A stretch of 64,000 bases of DNA, from positions 4,323-68,322 of the forward strand of contig CAZYQW010000117.1 in the NCBI GenBank assembly GCA_964649825.1, given 5' to 3'. The position numbers and the translations under genes are program-made. Shown here one piece after another: positions 32,704 to 41,745 of this stretch (positions are counted from its first letter, which is position 1; every line of letters starts with the position of its first letter). Below the pieces are notes generated by a model. That model was given only the letters and a program-made list of their open reading frames with translations. It searched no databases and had not been told where the DNA came from. Origin of the DNA: CAZYQW01 sp964649825 (GTDB lineage Bacteria > Planctomycetota > B15-G4 > JADJEK01).

Positions 32704-35130
32704 ATGCTCCGGCGCGTCGTGCCCCTCGTCGTCCTCGTCATTGCCCCGTTCTTGGCGGGGTGCGCGGAACGAAAAACCGAGCGCGATCCGCCGACGTTCA
32801 TTCGGCTGACCGATCTCGTCGCGAAGGCCAAGGTGGTCGCGGCGACCGACCTGACCGATCGTGAGGCACTCGAGCGGGACTCGATGCACCAGTTCGTGCG
32901 CGAGACGTTCGCGTCGCTCGACCCGGAGACGACCCATCTCGTCGACCCCGAGTTGATCTACAAGCTGGTTCCCGACCTCGAGCCTTCGGAGGATCCTCCC
33001 CAGTCGCGCACGGATGGATCCGATCTGCTCCTCGAGCCTCCGTCCCTCTACGTGCAGGTCTTTCCGCTCGCTTCGGTCAAGACGATCCATGGTCGCCTGT
33101 CCCTGCGCGGCGACCCGGAGAAGGAGCCGCTCTTGATCGAGGCGCGGGCGGTGCCGACGCCGGAGGAGCTGAAGCGCGACCTCGCCGAGCTCCTCGCTCC
33201 ACGCGGGGTGTCGCGTCACGCGTTCCTCGAGGGCGCAGAGCCGAGCTCCGACGGCCGGCGCACGTACTCGGTCTCGTTCCGTCCTCGGATCGGCACGAAA
33301 GCGCTCATGTTCGTCGTCGCGACGCTCCGCAACCCGCTGGTCATCGAGGATCTCACGATCGCGCGCCAACCGCGCGTCTCGTCGCTCGCGCTCTCCCCGT
33401 CGGATGAGTTCGACACACCGCTCGTGCGCCGCGTCGAGATCGCCCACGACCACCGCGAATCGATCCTCCTCGCCGCCCCGAGCCAGATCCGATTCGAGCT
33501 CGACGTCCCACGACGCTCGCCGCGCCTGCGGTTCGCCCGGACCGTCCTCGAGAACGACGGCGTGAGCGGTGTGCTCGAGGTCGCGGTACGCGCCGGATCG
33601 CGCGAGCTGCGCGTGCGGCTCGACGTGCCGGCGACGCCGGGTTGGCGGGACGCCGAGGTGGATCTCGCCACGCTCGCGGGCGAACGCGTCGAGCTGACCC
33701 TGGCCGTGCGGCCGGACCGGGACGGCATCGTCCTGGGCATGGCGATCGGGACCCCGACGGTCGAAGGCGATCCGGTGGATGCGAACGCGGCGAAGCCGGA
33801 CGTCGTGCTCGTGTCGCTCGACACCGCGCGGCGAGATCGGCTCTCGATGTACGGAGCGGAGCGACCGACGACCCCGCATCTCGAGCGCATCGCGCGCAAC
33901 GCAGTCGTGTTCGAGACGGCGATCGCGCCCTCGTCGTGGACGCTGCCGTCCCATGCGTCCGTCTTCACCGGCCAGCTCCCGGCTCGACACGGCGTGGATC
34001 GGACCGACACCCGCCTCGAGCCGCTCGGCGCTCCGCACCTCGGCGTCGCGATGCGCGCGGCGGGCTACGAGACGATCGCGTTCACGGCCGGCGGCTACGT
34101 CCACCCCGACTTCGGATTCGCCGCGGGCTTCGACCGCTACGTGACGACGGAGCTGGTCGACTTCATCGCGGACGGCGAGACCCTCCTCCGGTCCGAGAAG
34201 TCGCCGCGGATGGGCGAACTCCTCCAGATCCTCCAGCGGCCGCGGCGGCGTCCGCTCTTCCTCTTCGTCCACACCTACACGGCGCACAACTACATCACGA
34301 CCGACGCCGACCTCCGCGCGATCGGCACCGACGAGGCGACGGTCGCGTCGATGAACCGCGTGACGCGCCCGGACGGTGCGCGGCAGATCAAACCGGGCGT
34401 CAAGGTCGATCACTTCCCGGTCTTCACGGCGGGCACGCAGCTCCCGAAGGAGGACGAGGTGGTCGAGGTCGACCACCTGCGGCGCATCTACGACGCGACC
34501 CTCCTCGGCGCCGACCTCGTCGCGGGACAGGTCCATCGAGCGCTCGAGGCGACGGGCCGGCTCGACCACTCCTACTTCGTGTTGTTCTCCGATCACGGGG
34601 AAGAGCTGTTCGAGCACGGGCGCGCGGGCCACGGCAAGCACCTCTGGGAAGAGCTCGTGCGCGTCCCGCTCTTGTTCGCGGGAGCCGGTCTCGATGCGGC
34701 GCGAGTCGACCAGGTCGTCGACCTCTGCGACATCGAACCGACCCTGCTTGATCTCCTGCACCTCGAGCCGTCGCCGTATCCGCGCGACGGACGAAGTCTC
34801 GTGCCGCTGCTCCGCGGCGGAGCGCTCGCGGACGAGCCGGCGATCGGCCAAGAGGACCGTCTGCTCTGCATCCGGGGGGAGCGGTACAAGCTGTTCGCGC
34901 GTCGCGACGACACGGAGTACGGGGACCTCTCCCTCTACGACGTCATGGTGGACCCGGGAGAGGATCGAAACGTCGCGGCCGAACGCAAGGCGAACGCGGC
35001 CGAGCTCGCGAACGCCCTGCGCCGGCGCGTCGAGCCGCTGCTCCAGCAGAAGCAATCCGGTCCGCGGGTCCTCTTGAGCCCGGAGCGAATCGCGGAGCTG
35101 AAGGCGCTGGGCTACCTCGGAGGGGAGTAG
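32704..35130 (+). CDS. Sulfatase-fold lipoprotein, paralog of the 27219 gene
   Basis: 808 residues. The signal peptide ends in FLAGC (Cys near 20). The N-terminal region (about 25-355) is a beta-rich domain. The core starts with DVVLVSLDTARRDRLSMYG; TLPSH at 413-417 replaces the FGly motif, as in the paralog, with Thr413 in the nucleophile position. VLFSDHGEELFEHG carries metal-binding residues, and the end reads LKALGYLGGE. Length, domain order and the odd motif match the protein at 27219, so the pair arose by duplication. Both are outer-surface or periplasmic lipoproteins with unknown substrate. An upstream ATG at 32626 would bury the signal peptide behind 26 residues and is not preferred. 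Confidence 0.88.
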   Translation: MLRRVVPLVVLVIAPFLAGCAERKTERDPPTFIRLTDLVAKAKVVAATDLTDREALERDSMHQFVRETFASLDPETTHLVDPELIYKLVPDLEPSEDPPQSRTDGSDLLLEPPSLYVQVFPLASVKTIHGRLSLRGDPEKEPLLIEARAVPTPEELKRDLAELLAPRGVSRHAFLEGAEPSSDGRRTYSVSFRPRIGTKALMFVVATLRNPLVIEDLTIARQPRVSSLALSPSDEFDTPLVRRVEIAHDHRESILLAAPSQIRFELDVPRRSPRLRFARTVLENDGVSGVLEVAVRAGSRELRVRLDVPATPGWRDAEVDLATLAGERVELTLAVRPDRDGIVLGMAIGTPTVEGDPVDANAAKPDVVLVSLDTARRDRLSMYGAERPTTPHLERIARNAVVFETAIAPSSWTLPSHASVFTGQLPARHGVDRTDTRLEPLGAPHLGVAMRAAGYETIAFTAGGYVHPDFGFAAGFDRYVTTELVDFIADGETLLRSEKSPRMGELLQILQRPRRRPLFLFVHTYTAHNYITTDADLRAIGTDEATVASMNRVTRPDGARQIKPGVKVDHFPVFTAGTQLPKEDEVVEVDHLRRIYDATLLGADLVAGQVHRALEATGRLDHSYFVLFSDHGEELFEHGRAGHGKHLWEELVRVPLLFAGAGLDAARVDQVVDLCDIEPTLLDLLHLEPSPYPRDGRSLVPLLRGGALADEPAIGQEDRLLCIRGERYKLFARRDDTEYGDLSLYDVMVDPGEDRNVAAERKANAAELANALRRRVEPLLQQKQSGPRVLLSPERIAELKALGYLGGE

Positions 35131-35180
35131 GTGGGTGGTCGAGTCGTCGCGTGAGGGCGAGGGTGCGGGTTACGGGGTCG

Positions 35181-35337
35181 GGCGGGCGGAGCGGGGCGAT
35201 CGGGCCGCGGTCGCTCGAACAGTCCTCGCTCGGGGTGCGGGCGAAGGGGTTGCGGCAAGGAGCTTTGGTCGGGTGATGCGTGGGCGGCTCGCTGCGGAAC
35301 TCGCTCGGCGCGGCCCGATCGCCCCGCTCCGCCCGCC
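35181..35337. repeat. Perfect 29-nt inverted repeat with 99-nt spacer
   Basis: Arms at 35181-35209 and 35309-35337 are exact reverse complements (GGCGGGCGGAGCGGGGCGAT... on the left arm). The total unit is 157 nt, almost the same size as the 158-nt inverted-repeat element at 516-673, though the sequences differ. The spacer has no gene. It resembles a MITE-like or cruciform-forming element. Confidence 0.8.
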
Positions 35338-35642
35338 TGGACGCCACGATGCGTGCGCGGGCTCGAAGGGTCGAGAAGAAAGAGGGAGAGAAGGTGGCGC
35401 TGCGCGCTCTCATGAATCGTCGGTGCGTGCCGCGCGAGCTTTCGGCAGGCCTGTCGGGAGGATTCAGATTGTCGCCGAATTCTGGAGACGACTCGATCGA
35501 AGGGGCATGAGCGAAAGCACCAGAAGGCGTTCCGACCGTACAACCAGAGTCCGACCCTTCGATCTGCGCCCCTTCGCCAAGCCCACCCAAGACGGAAAGA
35601 AACGCGAGATTCCCTGACCGGCGTCCCCGGCCCGCGGCGCAT

Positions 35643-35660
35643 GTGGCTCCAACGAGCCAC
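35643..35660 (+). promoter_or_regulatory. Short perfect hairpin in the leader of the di-haem gene
   Basis: GTGGCTC - CAAC - GAGCCAC, a 7-bp stem with 4-nt loop, 170 nt before the ATG at 35831. No T-tract. Could be a leader RNA structure or an operator dyad. Confidence 0.4.
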
Positions 35661-35830
35661 CGGGGTCCCTCCTCGATCTCTCCCTCCCCGAACGACCCTC
35701 GCCCCGGGGCTCGCTCTTCCTCCCTCCCGAGTCCCTCACGGTTTCTCCGTTTCCGACGTTCCGGCGACGCCGGTCGAGCGTCCTCTCTCCGGTTCCCGGC
35801 TGAGTCGTTCGTCGATGGTTGGAGGGTCGC

Positions 35831-38800
35831 ATGTCGCTCCGTTTCAGACTCGTTCGTTCGTTGCTCGTCACCGCCGTCGGGGTTGGATCGTTCGTGACCG
35901 AGGCGGCGACCCAGTGCGTCGCCGACCTTCCGCATCTGCCGGAGGACGCGGTCGCCACCTCCCAGTTCGGCGCGCCGGCCGCGCCCCCGCCGGGACTGAC
36001 GTTCGACGACGTCCGCGGCGAGATCGTGAACTTCGAGACGATGATGGCGAAGCCGATCCTGGTGACGAACGACGAGCAGTACGTCATCGTGGCCAACGAG
36101 GCGGACGATCGACTCGTCGTGTTCACGCCCGATCTGCAGACGATCGTGGCGGAGGTGAAGCTCGGTCAAGGAATCTGCGCGCTCGCCGAACGGCCGGGCG
36201 TCCAGGAGGATCCGGGCGATCCCACCGAGATCTGGGTCTCGCTCCGGCACCAGGCCGCGGTCGCGGTGATCGAGACCGGGGAGTGGACGGTGAAGCAGGT
36301 CTTGCGCCCCCCCATCGACCCGCTGCTCGCGGGGGCGCGGTTCGCCGATCAGCCCGGCGGAATCGCGTTCAACGCGGACGGAAGCCGAGGCTTCGTCGCC
36401 GCGAGCTCGACCGACCGCCTGATCTGCTACGACATGACGTCGATGCCGCCGCAGGTGACCGTCATCCCGCTGACGGAGAACCACCTGGGGCTCTGCACGG
36501 ACATGAACGAGCCGTTCTGCGTCACGAGCCACGGCGACTCGATCTACGTGGCGTCCTATCGATCCGGCAACCAGACCGTGCCCGAGGCGATCGTCAACCC
36601 GGCGATCCTGCCGCCGAACTCGCAGATCACCGACCTCACGCAAGTCCCGTCTCGGTCCTTGCCCGACTTCGACGTGATGGTCATCGATGCCGCCACGCTC
36701 TCCGTGGTCCAGGTGATGCGCGACGCCGGAACCCTGCTCGCGGGCATGGCGGTGATTCCCGGCGCGGACCGTCTCGTCGTCGCGAACCAGGAGATGCAGA
36801 ACGGGAAGTTCCTCGGCGAAGGCGCGTTCCCCGACGGTCGCGTCGCGTTGAACCGCCTGACCTACTTCGACCTCGCTTCCGGCGCCGTGGTCCAGCATCG
36901 CCTGACCGAGAACCTGACCGGAGCGGCGGGAAGCGCACCGTGGCTCAACGTCGTGCAGCCGACCGACATCGCGATCGATCACCAGGACCGGGTCCTCGTC
37001 GCCGGCTACGGCTCGGCGAACATCGGCATCTTCCGGCACGACGGTACGTTCGTGAGCACGCTTCCGGCCGAAGTCGGCCCGCTCGGACTCGCCTACGCGA
37101 CGGGGTCGAAGCGGCTCTACTGCTACAACCGCGGAAGCGCGAGCGTCCGGTGGTACGACTTCTCGACCGCCACGCCGGCGCCCGGCCCTGCGGCCGTGCC
37201 ACTGCCGGATCCGACGTTCGACGACGTCAAGCAGGGGCGAATGGTCTGGCTCGACGCCAGCCATTCGGCGAAGGGGACCACGTCGTGCAACTCCTGCCAC
37301 CAGTTCCTCCGCAACGACGGGCTCGCGTGGGACCTCTCCAAGTATCACGACGACGGCGACGGCTTCACGCTCGCGAGCCCGCCGCAGTTCTGGCAGGACC
37401 GCAAGGGCGTGATGCAGACCCAGGACCTGCGATCGATCGAGGACACGCCTCCGTACCATTGGCGCGGCGAGCAGCATGACCTCGACGCCTTCAACGGCGC
37501 GTTCATCAACCTCCTGAAGGGCACGAGGCTCACGCCCGAGCCTCTCCGTCAGCTCGAGAAGTTCGTGTTCAGCGCGGTCTATCCGCCCAACCCGTTCCAG
37601 TCGGTGAACCGCGTCTTCAGCGACGCCGCGAAGATCGGACTCGATGCCTACCGGACCGAGCCGACCCAGGACGGAGGCGGCACGTGCGCAAACTGCCACA
37701 CGCTGCCGATCGGGACCGACGACAGCATCTCCGTCGTCCCGATCCTCGGTCATCCGTACATCCTGGGGATCGAGACCGCACAGCTCCGCGGCCTGTGGGA
37801 GAAGACGAGCGACGTTGCCACCGCCAGCAGCACGTTCCCGGATCTCTTCCCGATTCAAGGGAGCGGCTTCCTCCACGACTCTCGCCACCTCAGCTCGGAC
37901 GACTTTCTCCAGGACACGTTCCCTCACGTGACCAACTTCGACCGGATCATGCAGTTCGTGCGCGAGTTCGATCAGGGCCTCGGGTACGCGACGACGTACT
38001 CCGAGTTCTGCGACCAGACGACGCCGGCGACCGGCAACTTCTTGAAGGCACAGGCCGACTTCGGAAACTGCGATCTCGTCGTCAGCGCGTGGTTCAAGGT
38101 CAGCGGGACGTGGATGCCGCTCAGCCTGCTGTACGACCCGTCCGGAGCGGGCGACCGTTTCTGGTACGACCAGAACGTCTACTTCACGATGTGGCACATT
38201 CAGTACTACGCGTCGCTCGGATGGATGAAGTCGCTCTTCCTGGGCGTCCCCCTCGGCTCCGGCGAACGAATCGCGGTGGACCGCGACCGCGACGGCGTGT
38301 GGGACGTCGACGAGATCGCGCAGAGCCTCGACCCGGTCGACCCCGACTTCGACGACGACGGGTTCTGGGACGGCTACGACCCCAACCCGCACGCCGCGGG
38401 CGGAGCTGCGCCCGTCGGCGCGCCGGTCCCGCTGTCCATCCAGGTCGAGTGGGCGACCTCGAACGTGGTGAAGATCACCTACGAGACGAGCACGTTCTCG
38501 CCGACGTGCGTCAAGTACGGCAAGGCCGGGCAGGCGCTCACCGAGTCGTACGGGGACGTCTGTCCGCCGCCCCCGGCGAGCAACCATTGGAAGCGTCGCC
38601 ACACCGCGTTGCTCCGCGTCCTCGAGGACGGCTCGGCGTACGACTTCCGCATCGACACGTTCGGACAGAACGGCGCGACCGGCTCCTCGGGGACGATGTC
38701 GGCGGCGACGGAGTCGGACGCGGTAGGGCCGCTGGCGGGTCTGGTCGTGCGCGAGGTCACCCTCGCGAAGCCCACGACGGGTCAGCCGGACTGGGTCGCT

Positions 38801-39118
38801 ACCGTCGAAGTCGACGACAACCACGGCCAACCGATCAGTCAGGCGGTGGTGTTCGGGGTGTTCACGACGCTCACGCAGGGCGTCGCCACGACCCAGACGA
38901 CGGTGGTCCTGACCGAGGACGCGGGGAACCCGGGCACCTACCGCGCGCAGATCGCGCCGCCCGCCGGGCAAACGGTCGGCGACGGCATGAGCTTCGACGT
39001 ACCAATGTTCGTCGTCCATCCGACCACGGGAGCCATTACGTTGTCGGTGTTCCTGAACACGTCGTCGCGATTCAAGTGGCCCGAGAGCCCGGACACGACC
39101 GCGACCGAAACGCTTTGA
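35831..39118 (+). CDS. Exported YVTN-type beta-propeller protein with two c-type haem motifs
   Basis: 1095 residues. GGAGGG lies 6 nt upstream of the ATG; a signal peptide covers about 1-30. Residues about 60-460 form a beta-propeller (repeated VVANEADDRLVVF, VSLRHQAAVAVIETG, GYGSANIGIFRHDG). CNSCH at 486-490 and CANCH at 619-623 are covalent c-haem sites, in a region like di-haem cytochrome c peroxidase/MauG-type domains. DRDRDGVWDVDE and DFDDDGFWDGYDPN near 820-850 are thrombospondin type 3-like Ca-binding loops, and the last 250 residues are Ig/fibronectin-like. It probably works outside the cytoplasm in electron transfer or peroxide chemistry; this is inferred. Paralog at 52122. Confidence 0.85.
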   Translation: MSLRFRLVRSLLVTAVGVGSFVTEAATQCVADLPHLPEDAVATSQFGAPAAPPPGLTFDDVRGEIVNFETMMAKPILVTNDEQYVIVANEADDRLVVFTPDLQTIVAEVKLGQGICALAERPGVQEDPGDPTEIWVSLRHQAAVAVIETGEWTVKQVLRPPIDPLLAGARFADQPGGIAFNADGSRGFVAASSTDRLICYDMTSMPPQVTVIPLTENHLGLCTDMNEPFCVTSHGDSIYVASYRSGNQTVPEAIVNPAILPPNSQITDLTQVPSRSLPDFDVMVIDAATLSVVQVMRDAGTLLAGMAVIPGADRLVVANQEMQNGKFLGEGAFPDGRVALNRLTYFDLASGAVVQHRLTENLTGAAGSAPWLNVVQPTDIAIDHQDRVLVAGYGSANIGIFRHDGTFVSTLPAEVGPLGLAYATGSKRLYCYNRGSASVRWYDFSTATPAPGPAAVPLPDPTFDDVKQGRMVWLDASHSAKGTTSCNSCHQFLRNDGLAWDLSKYHDDGDGFTLASPPQFWQDRKGVMQTQDLRSIEDTPPYHWRGEQHDLDAFNGAFINLLKGTRLTPEPLRQLEKFVFSAVYPPNPFQSVNRVFSDAAKIGLDAYRTEPTQDGGGTCANCHTLPIGTDDSISVVPILGHPYILGIETAQLRGLWEKTSDVATASSTFPDLFPIQGSGFLHDSRHLSSDDFLQDTFPHVTNFDRIMQFVREFDQGLGYATTYSEFCDQTTPATGNFLKAQADFGNCDLVVSAWFKVSGTWMPLSLLYDPSGAGDRFWYDQNVYFTMWHIQYYASLGWMKSLFLGVPLGSGERIAVDRDRDGVWDVDEIAQSLDPVDPDFDDDGFWDGYDPNPHAAGGAAPVGAPVPLSIQVEWATSNVVKITYETSTFSPTCVKYGKAGQALTESYGDVCPPPPASNHWKRRHTALLRVLEDGSAYDFRIDTFGQNGATGSSGTMSAATESDAVGPLAGLVVREVTLAKPTTGQPDWVATVEVDDNHGQPISQAVVFGVFTTLTQGVATTQTTVVLTEDAGNPGTYRAQIAPPAGQTVGDGMSFDVPMFVVHPTTGAITLSVFLNTSSRFKWPESPDTTATETL

Positions 39119-39160
39119 CGCGGCTCGTACCCGTCGAAGACCCGGCCGAATCGTGGCCGC

Positions 39161-41704
39161 TCAGAGTTCCTCGTACGGCAACGGCGCGAGCAGCTCCATC
39201 GTGCGGAGCGCCGCGCCGGCGCCGAACTCGCGACCGATCATCGGGTTGTCGAGGAACGCTCCGTCCGCGGTGCGAGCGCGCATCAAGACGTCGAGGATGA
39301 CGTCGCGGTAGCGGCCCCGCTCGGGACCAGGCAGCGCCGCGACCGCCTCGGCCGCCGTGGCGTAGTCGAACAGCAGGTAGTGCGATCCCTGGCCGTCGGG
39401 GCCCGCGTGCATGAGCGTCTTACCTTGCTCGCGCGCGAACAGCTCGAGGTGCTCGACGAACAGATCGAGCGCGGCCCGAAGGTCATCGAGGCTCGCGCGG
39501 CCGTGGCGCAGCAGGGCGAGGGTGCAGACCGGCCCGCGCCCGGCCGCGCCGGGACGGTTGGTCGTCCGTGCCGCGTCCTCGCTCTCGTGGTTCAGCATGT
39601 ACTCGAACGTCCCGTCGTCGTTGCGCATCCGCTCGAGGCACGACAGCGCGCGGTCGAGCATTCCCGCCGGGATCTCGACGCCGGCATCGCGCGCCCGCGT
39701 CAGGGCGATCGCCACCGGCGCGGTCAAGAAGCTGATCGAGATCGGCAGCGTCTCCTCCGTCGCGGAGACGCTGGTCGCGATCAAGTAGCTCCAACCACCC
39801 CCCGTCCGCTGCTTCTTCGCGAGGTCGTCCACGAGCGCCGTCATCAGGTCGCGATCACCCTCGAACGCGCCCCGCTCTTGCGCGTCGGCGAGGAACCAGA
39901 GCACGTACGCGTCGCTCCAGACCGTGTAGTCCATCACGAACGCCGGGGTCGCGTCGGCGAGGGCGGTTCGCTCGGCGCCCCGCAGGTACTCGATCGCTTT
40001 CGCGACGGCGCGCGACGCCGCGTCGCCCTCGACCGCGAGGAGCGCCTGGCCGCAGATCGCGGTGATCGCGCGCGTGAACGGGTTCGGACGCTTCCGCTCG
40101 GGATCGCCCAGCTCGGTGGGAGAGACCCACGAGCCGTCTTCCCGCTGGCGGCTCAGCAGGAACTCGATCGCGGAGCGTCGCGCGGAGCGCGAACGTTCGA
40201 CGGGGAGCACGCCGCCGGCCGGCACCCGCGCGGACGCGAGCACGCTCTCGTCGGGCCAGCGGAAGTCCTCGCCAAGTCCGATCTCGAATGTCGAGCTGGT
40301 CATCATGCCGGCCGCCTTCCACGCCCAGCGATCGTCCGGGTCCGTCTCGATCAGCCGCGTCCAGCGCGTCACCGCGTCGGCCCGGCGCTCGCCGGACAGC
40401 TCGAACGCGCCGAGGAGGTATTCCGCCTCGGTCCGACGAGCGAACGCGACGTCGCCCTCGAGCGCGCGGCGCAACAACCGCTCGGCGCTTGCCGTCTCGC
40501 CGCGCCGGGCCCGAACCAGCGCCTCCTCGACGTCGAGGTCGGGATCGCCGCCGCCCGCCTGGACGCGAGCGGCTTCGATCGAAGCGATCGCGGCGTCGCA
40601 CTCGCGCAGGCGCCGATGGACCGCCGCGCGAACCCGATGCGCTTCGCCGCTCTCGTCGCCGCGGACCAACCGCGCCGCCTCCGCGAGCTCTCCGCGCCGC
40701 AGGCACGCGCGCGCGCGATCGATGGGCGCCGCGTCGGCGGCGGGTGGTTCTCCGGTGAACTCCGGCCGGCGGCGAAGCGCGTCGATCAGCACGTCGTGAA
40801 GGGCCGTCACGTCGTGGAGCGCCGCGTCGCGGACGACGTCCCCGTCGGGTGTCACGAGCAACACCGACTGGCCGAACGTGTGCGGTCCGAGCCCGTACTT
40901 GGCGGCGTCGCGAAGCGGCGAAGGATCCGTCGGGGCGAGCCTCACGGCGACGTAGCGCTCGCGGACGAGGTCGACGAACTCCGGGTCCATGAACGGCCCC
41001 ACGAACATGGCGTCGGTCACCGCGATGCCCGAGTGCTGGCGGATGTACACGAGCACGAGCTTGCGGTGCGCCCGCGCCACGGTCGCCGCCTCGTCCCACG
41101 AACCGACCCAGCCGAGCTCCCGGCCGCACCGCGCCGCGAGCTCATGCATCCTCGCGTCCGCCCGCGCCGACTCGGGAATCTCGAGCACGGCGAGGCTGTC
41201 GAACGTCGCGTCGAACGACGGCTCGTACGCCGCGAACGATCGCTTCGGAGCGTGGCACTCGAGCGTGAAGCGGCGGTCGCCCTCGATGACGTAGACCTGC
41301 CGGAGACAGTACGTCGTTCCGGTGCGCTCGATGTCGACCTCGATTCCCGGCGCGTCGCGGCCCAGGACGATTCGACCGTACGCACGTTGCGTGTAGTCCG
41401 CTCGAGTCTCCGCGAAGCGACGCGCGGTGTCGACCATCTGCGCGGCCGAGCGCACCTCGCCGCGCGGCGCCGACTCGATCGAGACGGTCGTCTCCCCGAT
41501 CGTTCCGGGCGGGCGGAAGGAGAGCTTCATTGCGCCCCCGACCTCCTGCTCGACCATCGTCCAACCCTCCGGCGGACGCACCGCGAACCCGTGGTCGGGC
41601 CGCCTCACGACCGCGTCCGGAGGGTCCGCGATCGCCAACGACGGCATCAGGCACGAACCGAGGCCGGCGAGGAAGGACACGAAGGCGTGGCGCGCGCAGT
41701 TCAC
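39161..41704 (-). CDS. Exported multi-domain protein: PsbP/DcrB-like, thioredoxin-like, TPR and alpha/alpha toroid
   Basis: 847 residues. GTG start with GGAGA upstream; signal peptide about 1-27. Residues about 30-175 resemble PsbP/DUF1795 beta domains (HGFAVRPPEGWTMVEQ...ARRFAETRADYTQRAYGRIVLG). About 195-310 is thioredoxin-like (WDEAATVARAHRKLVLVYIRQHSG, ...YVAVRLAPTD) but without a CxxC. About 330-470 is TPR-like. About 500-840 is an alpha/alpha toroid with repeats such as SAIEFLLSRQREDGSWVSPTE, DDLAKKQRTGGGWSY and CLERMRNDDGTFEYML, similar to squalene-hopene cyclase/prenyltransferase folds but lacking the cyclase DxDD. Function unknown. The ABM gene is 41 nt upstream on the same strand. 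Confidence 0.78.
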   Translation of the reverse strand: MNCARHAFVSFLAGLGSCLMPSLAIADPPDAVVRRPDHGFAVRPPEGWTMVEQEVGGAMKLSFRPPGTIGETTVSIESAPRGEVRSAAQMVDTARRFAETRADYTQRAYGRIVLGRDAPGIEVDIERTGTTYCLRQVYVIEGDRRFTLECHAPKRSFAAYEPSFDATFDSLAVLEIPESARADARMHELAARCGRELGWVGSWDEAATVARAHRKLVLVYIRQHSGIAVTDAMFVGPFMDPEFVDLVRERYVAVRLAPTDPSPLRDAAKYGLGPHTFGQSVLLVTPDGDVVRDAALHDVTALHDVLIDALRRRPEFTGEPPAADAAPIDRARACLRRGELAEAARLVRGDESGEAHRVRAAVHRRLRECDAAIASIEAARVQAGGGDPDLDVEEALVRARRGETASAERLLRRALEGDVAFARRTEAEYLLGAFELSGERRADAVTRWTRLIETDPDDRWAWKAAGMMTSSTFEIGLGEDFRWPDESVLASARVPAGGVLPVERSRSARRSAIEFLLSRQREDGSWVSPTELGDPERKRPNPFTRAITAICGQALLAVEGDAASRAVAKAIEYLRGAERTALADATPAFVMDYTVWSDAYVLWFLADAQERGAFEGDRDLMTALVDDLAKKQRTGGGWSYLIATSVSATEETLPISISFLTAPVAIALTRARDAGVEIPAGMLDRALSCLERMRNDDGTFEYMLNHESEDAARTTNRPGAAGRGPVCTLALLRHGRASLDDLRAALDLFVEHLELFAREQGKTLMHAGPDGQGSHYLLFDYATAAEAVAALPGPERGRYRDVILDVLMRARTADGAFLDNPMIGREFGAGAALRTMELLAPLPYEEL

Positions 41705-41745
41705 GGGATCTCCAGTTCACGGGACGGCGAAGGCTTCACCGAGGG

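Larger units (their letters stand above)
35131..35830. other. 700-bp intergenic region with inverted repeat
   Basis: No convincing gene: open frames here have poor codon use and no recognisable motif. It holds a perfect 29-nt inverted repeat (35181-35337), a short hairpin (35643-35660) and, at its end, GGAGGG before the ATG at 35831. The stretch 35490-35830 is a probable promoter and long leader for the di-haem protein. Confidence 0.6.

Noticed and set aside
35135..35617. 160-codon open frame in the 700-bp intergenic region
   Set aside because: It reads through the inverted repeat, is Arg/Gly/Ala-rich, has no ribosome binding site or motif, and its codon positions do not look like neighbouring genes.
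34943..39019. 1358-codon minus-strand open frame
   Set aside because: It is fully antisense to the sulfatase-fold and di-haem genes, which have signal peptides, CxxCH motifs and homology. The antisense product is a low-complexity Arg/Val/Asp sequence.
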